Part shown: positions 26,791 through 36,400 of the stretch, piece after piece
Layout: every line of letters begins with the position of its first letter
Position numbering within the stretch: the first letter of the stretch is position 1
NCBI GenBank assembly: GCA_025359205.1
Contig: JANYHD010000023.1
Location: 62,001-126,000 of the forward strand
Origin: Gammaproteobacteria bacterium
GTDB lineage: Bacteria; Pseudomonadota; Gammaproteobacteria; Steroidobacterales; Steroidobacteraceae
Direction of reading: 5' to 3'
Length of the DNA: 64,000 nucleotides
Position numbers and translations under genes: made by a program
Notes under the pieces: generated by a model
Databases searched by the model: none
The model's input: only the letters and a program-made list of their open reading frames with translations
Told to the model about the DNA's origin: nothing

Positions 26791-29448
26791 GTGCTCAGGC
26801 AGGGCGGCACGGTCGTCGTGCAAAGTCGGCAACGCGCCGTCGCAGTGCGGCTCGCGCACACGCGTTTACAGCTGAAGGCAGGTTCCACGGCGTGGAGCTC
26901 CTGCGACGTGTTGCCGTTTGGGGCCTGGCTGGAGCAGGCGGCCTCCCAGGCGCGCCACGGTGCCCTGCGCGGCCTGCGTCGCCTCGGGGCTGCCGAGGAG
27001 TGGCTGCTCTGGCGCAACGCCGCCCTGCAGGCCTGCGAAGGCAACGAGCTGTTGCAGCCGGCGAGCCTTGCGGACCCGCTGCGCCGGTCCGCTGCGCTGG
27101 TCCGCGATCATGGACTCACCTGGCCTGGTGCGCCGAGCACCGAAGCACAGGTGCTGGAGCGTGCTTGCCGCCACGTCGAACGGCGTTGCGCCGAGCTGGG
27201 CGCATACAGCGCACAGGACTGGCCGCTGATCCTGCGCGGCGCACCGCCAGCGCAGCGGCCGCTGCTGTTTGCGGGCTGCGATTCCTTCGGTGCGGCCCTG
27301 TGCGCGCGGCTGGTGGAGCTGGGGGCAATCTTCACGCCTGCCGATCCCGCTGATCCCGCCGAACCCGCGAGCGCCGCCGCTGACGCCAAGGCCTGTGCCA
27401 ACCCGACCGACGAGCTGCGGCGTGCGGCGCAATGGTGCCGCTCAGAGCTGGGCCGGAACCCGGCAGCGCGGCTGCTGGTGGTCGTGCCGCAGCTGGCGCA
27501 GCGGCGTGCGGCAGCCGTGCTGGCCTTCGAGCACGAGCTGGGTGAATCCGCCTTCGTCATTGAAGGCGGGCAGCCGCTCGATGAGTACCCGATGGTCAGC
27601 ACCTCGCTCGCATTCCTGCGGCTGTGCGGCGGGCCGCTGGAATTTCGCGAACTGGCCGCACTGCTGCGCTCGCCCTACATCGGTTGCGGCCCGATATCGC
27701 AACGCGCCGAGCTGGAACTGACGCTGCGCGAGCGCAACGTGCACGCGGCCGACCTGATGTTACTGGGCGCGCTGGCGCGCGAGCTGGGCAGCGGCGGCGA
27801 GGCGCTGGCGGTTGCATTGGCCGAGGTGGCGCCCGCCGCCATGCCGCGGGGACAGCGAACCAGCGCGGCCGAATGGGCACGGCGCTTTGCCTCGGCGCTT
27901 GCGGCGGGTGGCTGGCCTGGTGCGGCACCGCTGGGCAGCGAAGAACAGCAACAGTGCGAGCGCCTGCGCGCGCTGATCGGCGAGCTGGCGCTGCTGGGCG
28001 CTGACGGCGCCGGGCAACTGGATCATGGCGCCGCGGTGGATCTGCTCGCTGGCATGGCGCGGCGCACCGCTTTCGAAGCGGCCAGCGGGGATGTTCCCGT
28101 CACGCTCACCGCCACGCTGGACGATCCGCTGGTGAGCTACGCGGGCATCTGGGTCGCCGGGCTCGGTGCCGAGCAGTGGCCGGCGCCACCGCGCCCTGAT
28201 CCCTTCATTCCGATCGCGGTGCAGCGCGCTGCAGGCTTGCCGCAGGCCAGTCCACAAGGACAGCTCGAGTCCGCACAGCGCACCCTGCGCGCGTGGCATC
28301 GCTGCGCAGAGCAGTTGGTGCTGAGCTGGCCGGAATCCGAGGGTGACATCAATCTGCAGCCCAGCGCGCTGGTGGCCCGGCCGCGCGGCCGTGACAAGCC
28401 CCGCGGGGCGCCGCCGCTGCTGGCCGATCCGTTGTACGCGGCGCTGCATGCGGCCGCCGTAGGCGAGGGGCGTCCACAGGAAGCGGCACGGGCCTGGCCG
28501 CGCGAGCGGACGCTGCCCGGCGGCACCCGGGCGCTGCAACTCCAGTCGCTGTGTCCGTTTCGCGCCGTGGCGGAGCTGCGTCTGCGCGCCGCGCCGGTGG
28601 GCGAACCCGTGCCCGGGCTCGACTACCGCGAGCGCGGCCAGCTGCTGCACCGTGCGCTGCAGCTGGTCTGGATGGAGCTGGGCGACTCACGCGCGCTGCG
28701 CGCCAGGTCCACCGATTCAACCGCGCTCGCGCAGCTCGTGCGGGTCGCGACCGAACGGGCGTTGCGTGAGCGGCTCGCACTGCGCGTGCAGCCGCTGGCG
28801 GCGCCGCTGGCACACAACGAACTTGAACGCGTCGCGCGGCTGATCCAGGCCCTGCTGCAGCAGGAGCTGGAGCGCGCCGACGCACATGAATTCCAGGTCG
28901 TGCAGCTCGAGGATCCGCAGCAAGCCGAACTCGCTGGCGTGCCGCTGCGATTGCGCATGGACCGCGTGGATCGGCTCGACGATGGCCGCGTGGTGGTGCT
29001 TGATTACAAGAGTGGCACCGCCGAGTCCTTCCGTCCACTGGCGGCACGTCCGCGCCAGGTGCAATTGCTGGCCTACGCACTGTTGGCGGAGGGCGAGGTG
29101 GCCGGCGTGGCCGCCGTACACCTGAACGCCGGCGAAGTGCGCTGGCGCGGTGCGGCGGCGCAACCGGCGCTGCTGCCTCGTCTGGCGAAGCCGCGTGGGC
29201 CGACCGCCCCATGGCCGGAGTTGCAGGCGCACTGGCGTGCCGTGGTCGATGCACTCGCGCTCGAGTTCGCCGCGGGCGCATCGGCCGTGCAACCTCAGCC
29301 CGGCGCCTGCCGGCTGTGCCACCTCGGCGCGTTGTGCCGCGTCGATGCAACGCGGCACGAGGCGCTCGATCCGGACTCCGAGGATGCGGGCGCCGATGGC
29401 GCCGCTGGCGCCGCTGGCGACAGCGATGGCGATGACCATGGAAGCTGA
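26791..29448 (+). CDS. AddB-like PD-(D/E)XK nuclease subunit of a double-strand-break repair complex
   Basis: An 885-residue protein of the AddB/RexB-like group often annotated as a probable DNA repair protein. The N-terminal two thirds resemble an inactivated helicase (SPYIGCG, ISEL-type motifs), and the C-terminal third is a RecB-type nuclease: LQLQSLCPFRAVAELRLRA, GQLLHRALQLVW, then the active-site MDRVDRLDDGRVVVLDYKSG. Cysteines in SLCPF and GACRLCHLGALC match the Fe-S staple of AddB nucleases. The start is doubtful: GTG at 26791 is the first standard codon after an in-frame stop at 26752; ATT codons lie upstream. The 3' end overlaps addA. Confidence 0.82.
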   Translation: MLRQGGTVVVQSRQRAVAVRLAHTRLQLKAGSTAWSSCDVLPFGAWLEQAASQARHGALRGLRRLGAAEEWLLWRNAALQACEGNELLQPASLADPLRRSAALVRDHGLTWPGAPSTEAQVLERACRHVERRCAELGAYSAQDWPLILRGAPPAQRPLLFAGCDSFGAALCARLVELGAIFTPADPADPAEPASAAADAKACANPTDELRRAAQWCRSELGRNPAARLLVVVPQLAQRRAAAVLAFEHELGESAFVIEGGQPLDEYPMVSTSLAFLRLCGGPLEFRELAALLRSPYIGCGPISQRAELELTLRERNVHAADLMLLGALARELGSGGEALAVALAEVAPAAMPRGQRTSAAEWARRFASALAAGGWPGAAPLGSEEQQQCERLRALIGELALLGADGAGQLDHGAAVDLLAGMARRTAFEAASGDVPVTLTATLDDPLVSYAGIWVAGLGAEQWPAPPRPDPFIPIAVQRAAGLPQASPQGQLESAQRTLRAWHRCAEQLVLSWPESEGDINLQPSALVARPRGRDKPRGAPPLLADPLYAALHAAAVGEGRPQEAARAWPRERTLPGGTRALQLQSLCPFRAVAELRLRAAPVGEPVPGLDYRERGQLLHRALQLVWMELGDSRALRARSTDSTALAQLVRVATERALRERLALRVQPLAAPLAHNELERVARLIQALLQQELERADAHEFQVVQLEDPQQAELAGVPLRLRMDRVDRLDDGRVVVLDYKSGTAESFRPLAARPRQVQLLAYALLAEGEVAGVAAVHLNAGEVRWRGAAAQPALLPRLAKPRGPTAPWPELQAHWRAVVDALALEFAAGASAVQPQPGACRLCHLGALCRVDATRHEALDPDSEDAGADGAAGAAGDSDGDDHGS

Positions 29449-32400
29449 CGCCGCTGCAGCATGGGAGGCCGCGAGCGCTCGCTCGGACGCCGAGGCCCGC
29501 CGCGCGGCGCTCGATACCAGCGCTTCATTCCTGCTGCAGGCGCCCGCCGGTTCGGGAAAGACCACGGTGCTCACCTGCCGGCTGCTGGCCTTGCTGGCCA
29601 CGGTCGATGCGCCCGAGGAAGTCCTGGCGATCACTTTCACGCGCAAGGCCGCCGCCGAGATGCGCAACCGCGTGCTCGACGCGCTGCACTGTGCTGCCGC
29701 GGGCGTGGGTGCTCAAGCGCTCGAAGCGGCGCAGGCGGCCGCTGCCTGGCAGCGCAGCCAGGCGCAGGGCTGGAACCTGCTCGCGTCCCCGGCGCGCTTG
29801 CGCATCATGACCATCGATGCGTATTGCCAGAGCCTGTGCGCGCAATTGCCGATCGCGACGCGCAGCGGCTTGCGGCTCGAGGTCGCACCGAATGCCCAGC
29901 CGTTGTACGCGGCCGCCGCACGGCGCTTGCTGGAGCGGGCGCTGCGCGATGTGGAGCTGGTCGAGGCCGCGCAGTTGTTGTTCGCACGCCTCGATAACGA
30001 TTGGCTGCGCCTGGAAGAACTGCTGGTGCTCATGCTGGCGCAGCGCGCGCATTGGTTGCCGCGGGTGCTGGTGGGCGAGGGCGCCGATGGTGGTGCACGG
30101 CTCGAGGCGCGCGTCGCGACCAGCCTCGCCGCGCTGATCGCCGGCCGTCTCGAGGCAGTGCGCGCGTTGTTGCCGGCAGCATTGCTGGAGCGCGGCCTCG
30201 CCCTGGCCGTGCATGCCTGCCGCACGCTCGGGCAGCCGTTTGCGGCGGACGCGCTGCGCGCGGATCCCGGCGACCTGCCGCGCTGGCGGGTGCTGTGCGA
30301 GCTGATGCTCACGGGCGAGGGCGAATGGCGCCGCAAGTGGAACAAGAACAATGGCTTCCTGCCGGAACACCAGCAGGAGAAACGCGAGCTGCAGGAATGG
30401 GTGGCGGAGCTCGCGGCATTGCCGCAAGCACTGGAGCTCGCCCGGGAACTGTGCGCACTGCCGGACGCGCGGCTGGCACCTGATGACGCGCGTGCGCTGC
30501 ATGCACTTGCATTGTTACTGCGGCATGCCGCAGCCGAGCTGCAGCTCGAGTTTGCGGCCCAGGGGCGGGTCGACTTTGCCGCTGTTGCGGGCGCGGCGCG
30601 CGCCGGGTTGACCGAGAACGGGCAGCCGACCGACCTCGCGCTGCGTACGGGCAATGCGATCCGCCACGTGCTGGTGGATGAATTCCAGGACACGTCCATC
30701 GACCAGTTCGAATTATTGCGTGCGCTCACGGCCGGCTGGGAAGAGGGCGACGGCCGCACGCTGTTCGCTGTCGGCGATCCAATGCAGTCGATCTACCAGT
30801 TCCGCGAGGCGGAGGTCGGCCTGTTCCTGCTGGCGCGCGAGCAGGGCGTGGGCGCCTTGCGCCTGGGATCGCTCCAGCTACGCTGCAATTTCCGCTCTGC
30901 GCCGCCGCTCATCGCCTGGGTGAACGAGCACTGCGGACGCATGTTTCCGGCGCGCGATGATCCGCGCCTGGCGGCCATCAGTTACCTGTCCTCGATCGCC
31001 GCGCGAGCGCAGTTGCAGGGCTGCGTGCAAGTGCACCCCATGGCGGTTCAGAGTGAAGCGGTTGAAGCCGCGCGTATCCTCGCATTGATCAATGAATGCC
31101 GCGCGCGCGCGCCACAGTGCTCGATCGCCGTGCTGGTGCAGGCGCGCACGCACGCGGCGCCGATTGTCGCGGCGCTGCAGTCGGGCGGTATTGCGGTCCG
31201 CGGCCTGCGCCTCGAGCCGCTGCGCGAGCGCGCTGTCGCGCGCGACCTGGTGTCGCTGGCGCGCGCCGTGCAGCACCTGGGCGATCGCAGCGCCTGGCTG
31301 GCATTGCTACACGCGCCCTGCTGCGGACTGTCGCTGCCGCAGCTGCAGGAACTGTGCGAGGGCGAGGGCGCGACGCTCTGGGAGCTGATCAACGACCCAG
31401 CCCGGATCACGGCGCTCGACGCGGACTCGGCTGCGCGGCTCGCGCGCGCGCGTGAGGCGCTCGCGCCTGCACTCAACGGCGCAGAGCGCGCGCTGCCGTT
31501 GTGGCAGCGCGTCGATCGCGCCTGGTTGCGGCTCGGCGGGCCGGCCGCCTGCGCCGAGGAGCGCGACCTGGCCGACGCACATGAATTCATCCAGGCGCTG
31601 GCCGCTGAAGCCGGCGCCGAATGCCTGGCGGGCGATGCCTTCGATGATTTCGCCCGCGACTTGTACGCGCTGCCGACGCCGGCAGACGCTGCGGTGGAGA
31701 TCCTCACCATGCACGGCGCCAAGGGGCTCGAATGGGATGTCGTGATCGTGCCTGGCATCGGCCGGCAGCCGCGCGGCGATCGCGAACCGCTGCTCAACTG
31801 GCTGGAGCTGCCAGGGAACGGTGCCGGCGCCGGTTCCGAACTGCTGCTGGCGCCGATCAGCGCAACGGGTACGCGCGCTGGGCGTTCACTGGCGCGGTAC
31901 ATCAAGCTGCTGCGGCGCATGCGCGCGCGGCTCGAGCGCGCACGGCTGCTGTATGTGGCCGCGACCCGCGCCCGCCACGAATTGCATTGGTTTGGCGCGG
32001 TGCCCGTCAATGCAAAGGGCGAGCAAGCGCCGCGCGCAAACACGCCACTGTCACTGCTGTGGCCCACGGTCGCGCGTGATTTCGAAGCCGCGGCGCGGGC
32101 CGCAGCGGAGACTGTGGCGGCTGCCGACGCAACGGCCGCAGCCGCGAATGCCGCGGTCCCGGCCCAGGCGGAGCCTGCACCGCCCGCATTCTGGCAACTG
32201 CCCGCGCGCTGGCAGCCCCGTGGATTGCCGGCTGCGCTTGCAGTTGAAGGACTCCAGTTGTCGCTGCGCGTGACGGGCGCCCAGCCCGAATACCTGTGGG
32301 TGGGCATGGCCGCGCGCGCCGTGGGCACGATCGTCCACGCCGAGCTGCAACGCCTGGCCCACCTGCCGGCCTTGCTCGCCGCGCCGGACATGACGCCCGC

Positions 32401-32878
32401 GGCCTACGAGCCCTGGCTCGCGGAATTGGGTGTGGAGCCCGGCGAGCGCGCCGCTGCGGGCGAGCGCATCCGCGCGGCGCTCGCGGCAACGCTGGTCGAT
32501 CCGCGCGGCCGCTGGCTGCTGGATGCGACGCACCCCGTCGCCCACAGCGAACTGCGTCTCAGCGGCGTGTACGAGGGGCGGATCGTGAACGTCAGCATCG
32601 ACCGACTGCTGGTGGACGCGGCCGGAACGCGCTGGGTGATCGACTACAAGACCAGCAGCCACGAGGGCGGCGACCTGGAAGGTTTCCTCGCAAGTGAGGA
32701 ACTGCGTTATCGCCCGCAACTGCAGCGCTATGCGAGCCTGGTCGCCGCCACGCCCGACGGCGCCATGGCAGGTGGCGCAGCTGGGTCGGGCAGCGTGCGG
32801 GCGGCCCTGTATTTTCCGCTGCTGGGCGCTTTCCGCGAAGTTGACCTGGGCGCTGACGCAGCGGTCGGCGCAGTGTGA
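29438..32878 (+). CDS. AddA-like UvrD/RecB-family helicase-nuclease
   Basis: About 1146 residues. SF1A helicase motifs in order: Walker A QAPAGSGKTT (about 34-43), Ia ITFTRKAAAEMRNR, II LVDEFQDTS, III GDPMQSIYQFREAE, IV QLRCNFRS, V LTMHGAKGLEWDVVIVPG and VI LLYVAATRARHELHWFG. The C-terminal RecB-like nuclease shows SIDRLLVDAAG followed by WVIDYKTSSHEGG. It would unwind and resect DNA ends with the AddB-like partner to feed RecA. ATGs at 29426, 29432 and 29438 are all possible starts; all overlap the addB 3' end. It ends 7 bp from the convergent gspN. Confidence 0.88.
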   Translation: MEADAAAAWEAASARSDAEARRAALDTSASFLLQAPAGSGKTTVLTCRLLALLATVDAPEEVLAITFTRKAAAEMRNRVLDALHCAAAGVGAQALEAAQAAAAWQRSQAQGWNLLASPARLRIMTIDAYCQSLCAQLPIATRSGLRLEVAPNAQPLYAAAARRLLERALRDVELVEAAQLLFARLDNDWLRLEELLVLMLAQRAHWLPRVLVGEGADGGARLEARVATSLAALIAGRLEAVRALLPAALLERGLALAVHACRTLGQPFAADALRADPGDLPRWRVLCELMLTGEGEWRRKWNKNNGFLPEHQQEKRELQEWVAELAALPQALELARELCALPDARLAPDDARALHALALLLRHAAAELQLEFAAQGRVDFAAVAGAARAGLTENGQPTDLALRTGNAIRHVLVDEFQDTSIDQFELLRALTAGWEEGDGRTLFAVGDPMQSIYQFREAEVGLFLLAREQGVGALRLGSLQLRCNFRSAPPLIAWVNEHCGRMFPARDDPRLAAISYLSSIAARAQLQGCVQVHPMAVQSEAVEAARILALINECRARAPQCSIAVLVQARTHAAPIVAALQSGGIAVRGLRLEPLRERAVARDLVSLARAVQHLGDRSAWLALLHAPCCGLSLPQLQELCEGEGATLWELINDPARITALDADSAARLARAREALAPALNGAERALPLWQRVDRAWLRLGGPAACAEERDLADAHEFIQALAAEAGAECLAGDAFDDFARDLYALPTPADAAVEILTMHGAKGLEWDVVIVPGIGRQPRGDREPLLNWLELPGNGAGAGSELLLAPISATGTRAGRSLARYIKLLRRMRARLERARLLYVAATRARHELHWFGAVPVNAKGEQAPRANTPLSLLWPTVARDFEAAARAAAETVAAADATAAAANAAVPAQAEPAPPAFWQLPARWQPRGLPAALAVEGLQLSLRVTGAQPEYLWVGMAARAVGTIVHAELQRLAHLPALLAAPDMTPAAYEPWLAELGVEPGERAAAGERIRAALAATLVDPRGRWLLDATHPVAHSELRLSGVYEGRIVNVSIDRLLVDAAGTRWVIDYKTSSHEGGDLEGFLASEELRYRPQLQRYASLVAATPDGAMAGGAAGSGSVRAALYFPLLGAFREVDLGADAAVGAV

Positions 32879-32885
32879 GCAGTCC

Positions 32886-33662
32886 TTAAAACGACCCTTC
32901 GAGCGTGAACGTGCGGCGGCCCTGCGCGTCGGGCGGGCCGATGTACTCGATGATCTTTATCAGCTCCGCGTCGCCTTCGGGGCGCACGGCGACCAGTCCC
33001 GACAGGTATTCGCGCCCATTGCGGATGCTGAGCGTGCCGCTGACCGCGAGCGGTCCGCCCAGGTCACGCAACTCGCCGCGGATCGCGGCGTTGCCGTCGC
33101 TGCTCGTACCGCCGCCACGGGTGGTGGCGCTGGCGCTCGACGCGCCGGGTGCGAAGCGCAATTCAAAGCTGCCGAAGGGCATGGGAGGATTGCGCCGGGC
33201 GAGTCCGCGCGCCGTGGCCGTGCCCTCGATCGAGACCAGCTGACCCGAGCGCAGCTCGAGCGCATCCAGTGCGAGCTCGACCTGGCCGCTCCAGCCCGCC
33301 GGAAAAAACGCCATGTATCCAGCGTCAACGGGCAATTGGGCATGGAGCTGCGTCAGCAGCAGATCGCCACCCAGCCGCAGCGAGGCGCGCGTCGAACCCG
33401 CGGCGTGCACATCAGCGCTGCGCAGGTCCGCGTCGAGGTGTCCGAGCAGCAGCGGCCAGGGATGCAACGACCAGCTGACCTGGTTCAATGTGCCGGTTGG
33501 AATCTGCAGTTGCGCGCAGCGGCCGCGCCAGAGTGTACCGCTGGGACTTTGGCACTCGACCGTGTTGGGTAGCGCGGCGAGCAACCAGCGCGCCGGTGCG
33601 CGCAGCAGCACGGTGAACGCAAACAGCAGCGTTGCAAGGGCGACCAGCGCGCGCGCGGACAT
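32886..33662 (-). CDS. gspN: Type II secretion system protein N
   Basis: A 258-residue GspN: one N-terminal membrane segment (LVALATLLFAFTVLLRAPARWLL) followed by a beta-rich periplasmic domain with PSGTLWRGRCAQLQ, a motif common in GspN. It is the last gene of the gsp operon. The ATG at 33662 is used because it places the membrane segment at the N-terminus. GspN is dispensable in some type II systems, and its role is not well defined. Confidence 0.82.
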   Translation of the reverse strand: MSARALVALATLLFAFTVLLRAPARWLLAALPNTVECQSPSGTLWRGRCAQLQIPTGTLNQVSWSLHPWPLLLGHLDADLRSADVHAAGSTRASLRLGGDLLLTQLHAQLPVDAGYMAFFPAGWSGQVELALDALELRSGQLVSIEGTATARGLARRNPPMPFGSFELRFAPGASSASATTRGGGTSSDGNAAIRGELRDLGGPLAVSGTLSIRNGREYLSGLVAVRPEGDAELIKIIEYIGPPDAQGRRTFTLEGSF

Positions 33663-33672
33663 ATCGCCGGCC

Positions 33673-34149
33673 CTAGGAGGCGCGCAGCACGATGGTGGCG
33701 CTGACCATGCCGGCGTTTGCGCTGCCGTCAATGCTCGCCGATACGATGCGCACACCGTGGCGCAGCACCAGCTCGCCCGCCCAGTTGAGGAGCGAGTCGA
33801 AGGCGACCTGCTCGAGCCGCACGCTGCAGGTGCCATCGCTCCCCGCCTGCGTGTTGAGCGCGCGGGCGATGCCGGTTTCATGCGCGACGCGGTCTGCGAG
33901 CGCAATCACGGACTCATTGCCGAGGCCGCGCGGGCCGCTGCGCATCGCACCAATCTGCGGGGCCACGGTCTGCAGCCAGGCCAGGTCGGCCTGCTGGGTC
34001 TGCACCTGGGCCTCGAGCCTCGAGACGCGCCGTTCCACCGGCAGCCACGCGCCCAGCAGCAATACCGCCACGGCGGCAACTGCGCCGATCAGCACCATGC
34101 GCTGTTCGCGCTGCGCCAGGGATTGGAACCAGCGCTGCAGCGCGCTCAT
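33673..34149 (-). CDS. gspM: Type II secretion system protein M
   Basis: A 158-residue GspM with a short cytoplasmic start (SALQRWFQSLAQREQRM), one membrane helix (VLIGAVAAVAVLLLGAWL) and a periplasmic ferredoxin-like domain. It overlaps gspL by 4 bp and would bind GspL in the inner-membrane platform. Confidence 0.85.
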   Translation of the reverse strand: MSALQRWFQSLAQREQRMVLIGAVAAVAVLLLGAWLPVERRVSRLEAQVQTQQADLAWLQTVAPQIGAMRSGPRGLGNESVIALADRVAHETGIARALNTQAGSDGTCSVRLEQVAFDSLLNWAGELVLRHGVRIVSASIDGSANAGMVSATIVLRAS

Positions 34150-35381
34150 CCGGAGGACCCGCCGCGCAGCTGGATATTGCCTTCGAAGGCGTCGCCCACG
34201 GATGTGCTCGAGGTCATTTCGGCCCGCCAGCCCTCGGCACGGAGCGACTGGTTGATGCGATCGATGCTCTGCGCATCGCTCGCGCGGATCTTCAGCTGCA
34301 GCTCACCATCGTGAAAGCTCAGTGACTGGACGCGCGCGCCAGGCGTGGCGTTGACCGCCTGTGCCAGCGACTGCAACGCGGGCAGGAAGCCCGATCGGCC
34401 GCCAGCGGCATTGGTATCGTGCAACTTCGCTTCAAGGCCTGGACGAATCGAAGCGCTGGCCCCGGCAAACTGCGGCCCGGCGATGGCGCTGATCTGTGTG
34501 TCCAGCTCGCCCGCCGCGTGCTTGAGCTGCCACAGCGCCAACAGTTGCGAGCCGGCGTGCAGCAGCAAAAGCGCCACAGCCAGTGCGGCCGCGGTACGCC
34601 AGCGAGTCCAGCCGGCGCCAAGTGTGCTGCGGGGCTCATAGCGGCCCTGCAGCAGATTGATGGGTGAGGCAACCTGCAGCTGCGCGGCCAGCCACGGCAG
34701 GGGACCAGCGCCCAGCAGCTGCGCTTTAAGGCTCCCTAACAATGATTGTGCGGCTTCAATCTCGGCCGAGCGGCGCTGCCAGTCGTGCGGGTTGGTATGC
34801 AGCAGCAGTTGCGTCGTACGCGCTTGCTCACCGAGCGCCACGGTCATCGCGCCGGCAAATCCACCCTCCGGCGCCGACAGCACCAGCGGCGGGCTGCTCT
34901 CGCCCGGGGCGAGCAGCAGCGTGTCGCCATCGAGCAGCGCGACCGTGTGGCCTGCGAGCCGCGGTAGCAAGGCTGCCTCGCTGCACAGCAGTTCCGGCGT
35001 GATGCCTGCGGAGGCGAGTCGCGCCAGCCATTCCTCCAGCAGCGCGCGCGCCACGACCGCCACGGCGGTCCGGCCGGACTGTGCCACCGGTGCGATCGCG
35101 AAATGCTGCGACTCGATGTCGTTGGCGAGTTGTTCCTCCAGCGCGAAGGGCACGAGCTGCGCCGCGCGCGCGCCCGCGCGGGCGGGGAGTTCGGCCTCGA
35201 GGCACAGCACTTCGGATGCGCTCACCAGCACCGCTACGCGCCGGCCGGTGGCCACGGCGGCCGCCGATTCGAGTGCGCCGTTCTGCACGGTGGCCAGCGG
35301 CCGGCCGGCAGCGTCCGTGACCAGCCACGAGGCCGCGGCATCGGCGGCGCGCGGGACACGCAAAATGAGCCATTCCGCCAT
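34146..35381 (-). CDS. gspL: Type II secretion system protein L
   Basis: A 411-residue GspL. The cytoplasmic actin-like domain occupies about residues 1-250 (MAEWLILRVPRAAD, then LLDGDTLLLAPG), followed by a membrane helix (TAAALAVALLLLHAGSQLLAL) and a periplasmic ferredoxin-like domain. GspL recruits the GspE ATPase; gspE itself is not in this window. Confidence 0.88.
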   Translation of the reverse strand: MAEWLILRVPRAADAAASWLVTDAAGRPLATVQNGALESAAAVATGRRVAVLVSASEVLCLEAELPARAGARAAQLVPFALEEQLANDIESQHFAIAPVAQSGRTAVAVVARALLEEWLARLASAGITPELLCSEAALLPRLAGHTVALLDGDTLLLAPGESSPPLVLSAPEGGFAGAMTVALGEQARTTQLLLHTNPHDWQRRSAEIEAAQSLLGSLKAQLLGAGPLPWLAAQLQVASPINLLQGRYEPRSTLGAGWTRWRTAAALAVALLLLHAGSQLLALWQLKHAAGELDTQISAIAGPQFAGASASIRPGLEAKLHDTNAAGGRSGFLPALQSLAQAVNATPGARVQSLSFHDGELQLKIRASDAQSIDRINQSLRAEGWRAEMTSSTSVGDAFEGNIQLRGGSSG

Positions 35382-35383
35382 GC

Positions 35384-36400
35384 TTATTCCGTGCCGAAGG
35401 TTCTTAGAATGGGGCGGATCTGCCCGCTCTGATCCTGGTTGATCAGACTGTACAAGGTGAATCGCGTGGTGCCAATAGTGATCCAGGTGCGCAGCCGGAA
35501 CCAGGAGGAGCGGGTGTCGATGTGCGAGGGCACGTAACTCTTCCAGTTGGAGGCCACGCTGGCGAGGTAGCCATTCCGATCTGGATAGCAGTTGAACTGT
35601 TGGCGCTGCTCGATGAATCCCTTCGGATCCAGGCTAAAATTGCGCTCCCCGGAGATCGCGTCGAGCACTTCGCCCGGCGCCGTGCAGATGTTGAGCCGCG
35701 TGTTGGGCGGCAATGCGGTGACCAAGGGCGCCAGCTTTTCATAGCTGGCGCGGTCCATGCCCATGGCCAGCAGTTCCGAGATGCTGGTGAGCGGCATGTT
35801 CGGCACGCGGTGCGGAGGCTGCTGCGCCAAGTAGTAGCTGTCTTCGGCGCCACCCGGGTAGCTGGGTTGATCATCGGTGTCGATCCAGTCGACCAGGCGC
35901 TCGGCATAGCTGGTGTCTATATTCAGCTCGGCAAGCAGCGCTTTGAATTGCTCGACCGCAATCGCGTTTTCAATCAGCGGCCCGCCGATTGCGCCCGGGA
36001 GCGAGGGCGTCACGGTCAGCGCCTGCGGCGCGGCCGGCGTCTGCGGCGTGACCGACATCACCACGCTGTTGAGGTTGAACTTGCCCGCTTGGTCTTCGAT
36101 CGCCAGCTCAAGCACGGCTTTAGCCGGGCCGCCGTCGATCTCAAAGGGCCCGTACGGCTTGGCCCAGTCCTGGTTTGGCGTCACGAACTGGGGATTCTTG
36201 TTGCGATTGGCGCGCAGGAGCTGAGCGCCTCCGGCTTCGGCAAGCTGCGCCAGTGCCAGGCTCTCCGCCACGGTGTATACCGCCGTACCACGCCGCCAGG
36301 CCAGCGTGCTTTGCCAGAGGATAGCCGTGGCCACGATCGCAGCGATGGCCACGAGTATCAGTGCAGTCAGGATCGCAACCCCTTGCTGCCGCCTGGTCAT
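35384..36400 (-). CDS. gspK: Type II secretion system minor pseudopilin K
   Basis: A 338-residue GspK, much larger than the other pseudopilins as is normal. The N-terminus RRQQGVAILTALILVAIAAI is the prepilin motif of GspK, which lacks the usual glutamate at +5. A long middle part has the metal-binding/alpha domain (VDWIDTDDQPSYPGGAEDSYY). With GspI and GspJ it caps the pseudopilus. Confidence 0.92.
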   Translation of the reverse strand: MTRRQQGVAILTALILVAIAAIVATAILWQSTLAWRRGTAVYTVAESLALAQLAEAGGAQLLRANRNKNPQFVTPNQDWAKPYGPFEIDGGPAKAVLELAIEDQAGKFNLNSVVMSVTPQTPAAPQALTVTPSLPGAIGGPLIENAIAVEQFKALLAELNIDTSYAERLVDWIDTDDQPSYPGGAEDSYYLAQQPPHRVPNMPLTSISELLAMGMDRASYEKLAPLVTALPPNTRLNICTAPGEVLDAISGERNFSLDPKGFIEQRQQFNCYPDRNGYLASVASNWKSYVPSHIDTRSSWFRLRTWITIGTTRFTLYSLINQDQSGQIRPILRTFGTE

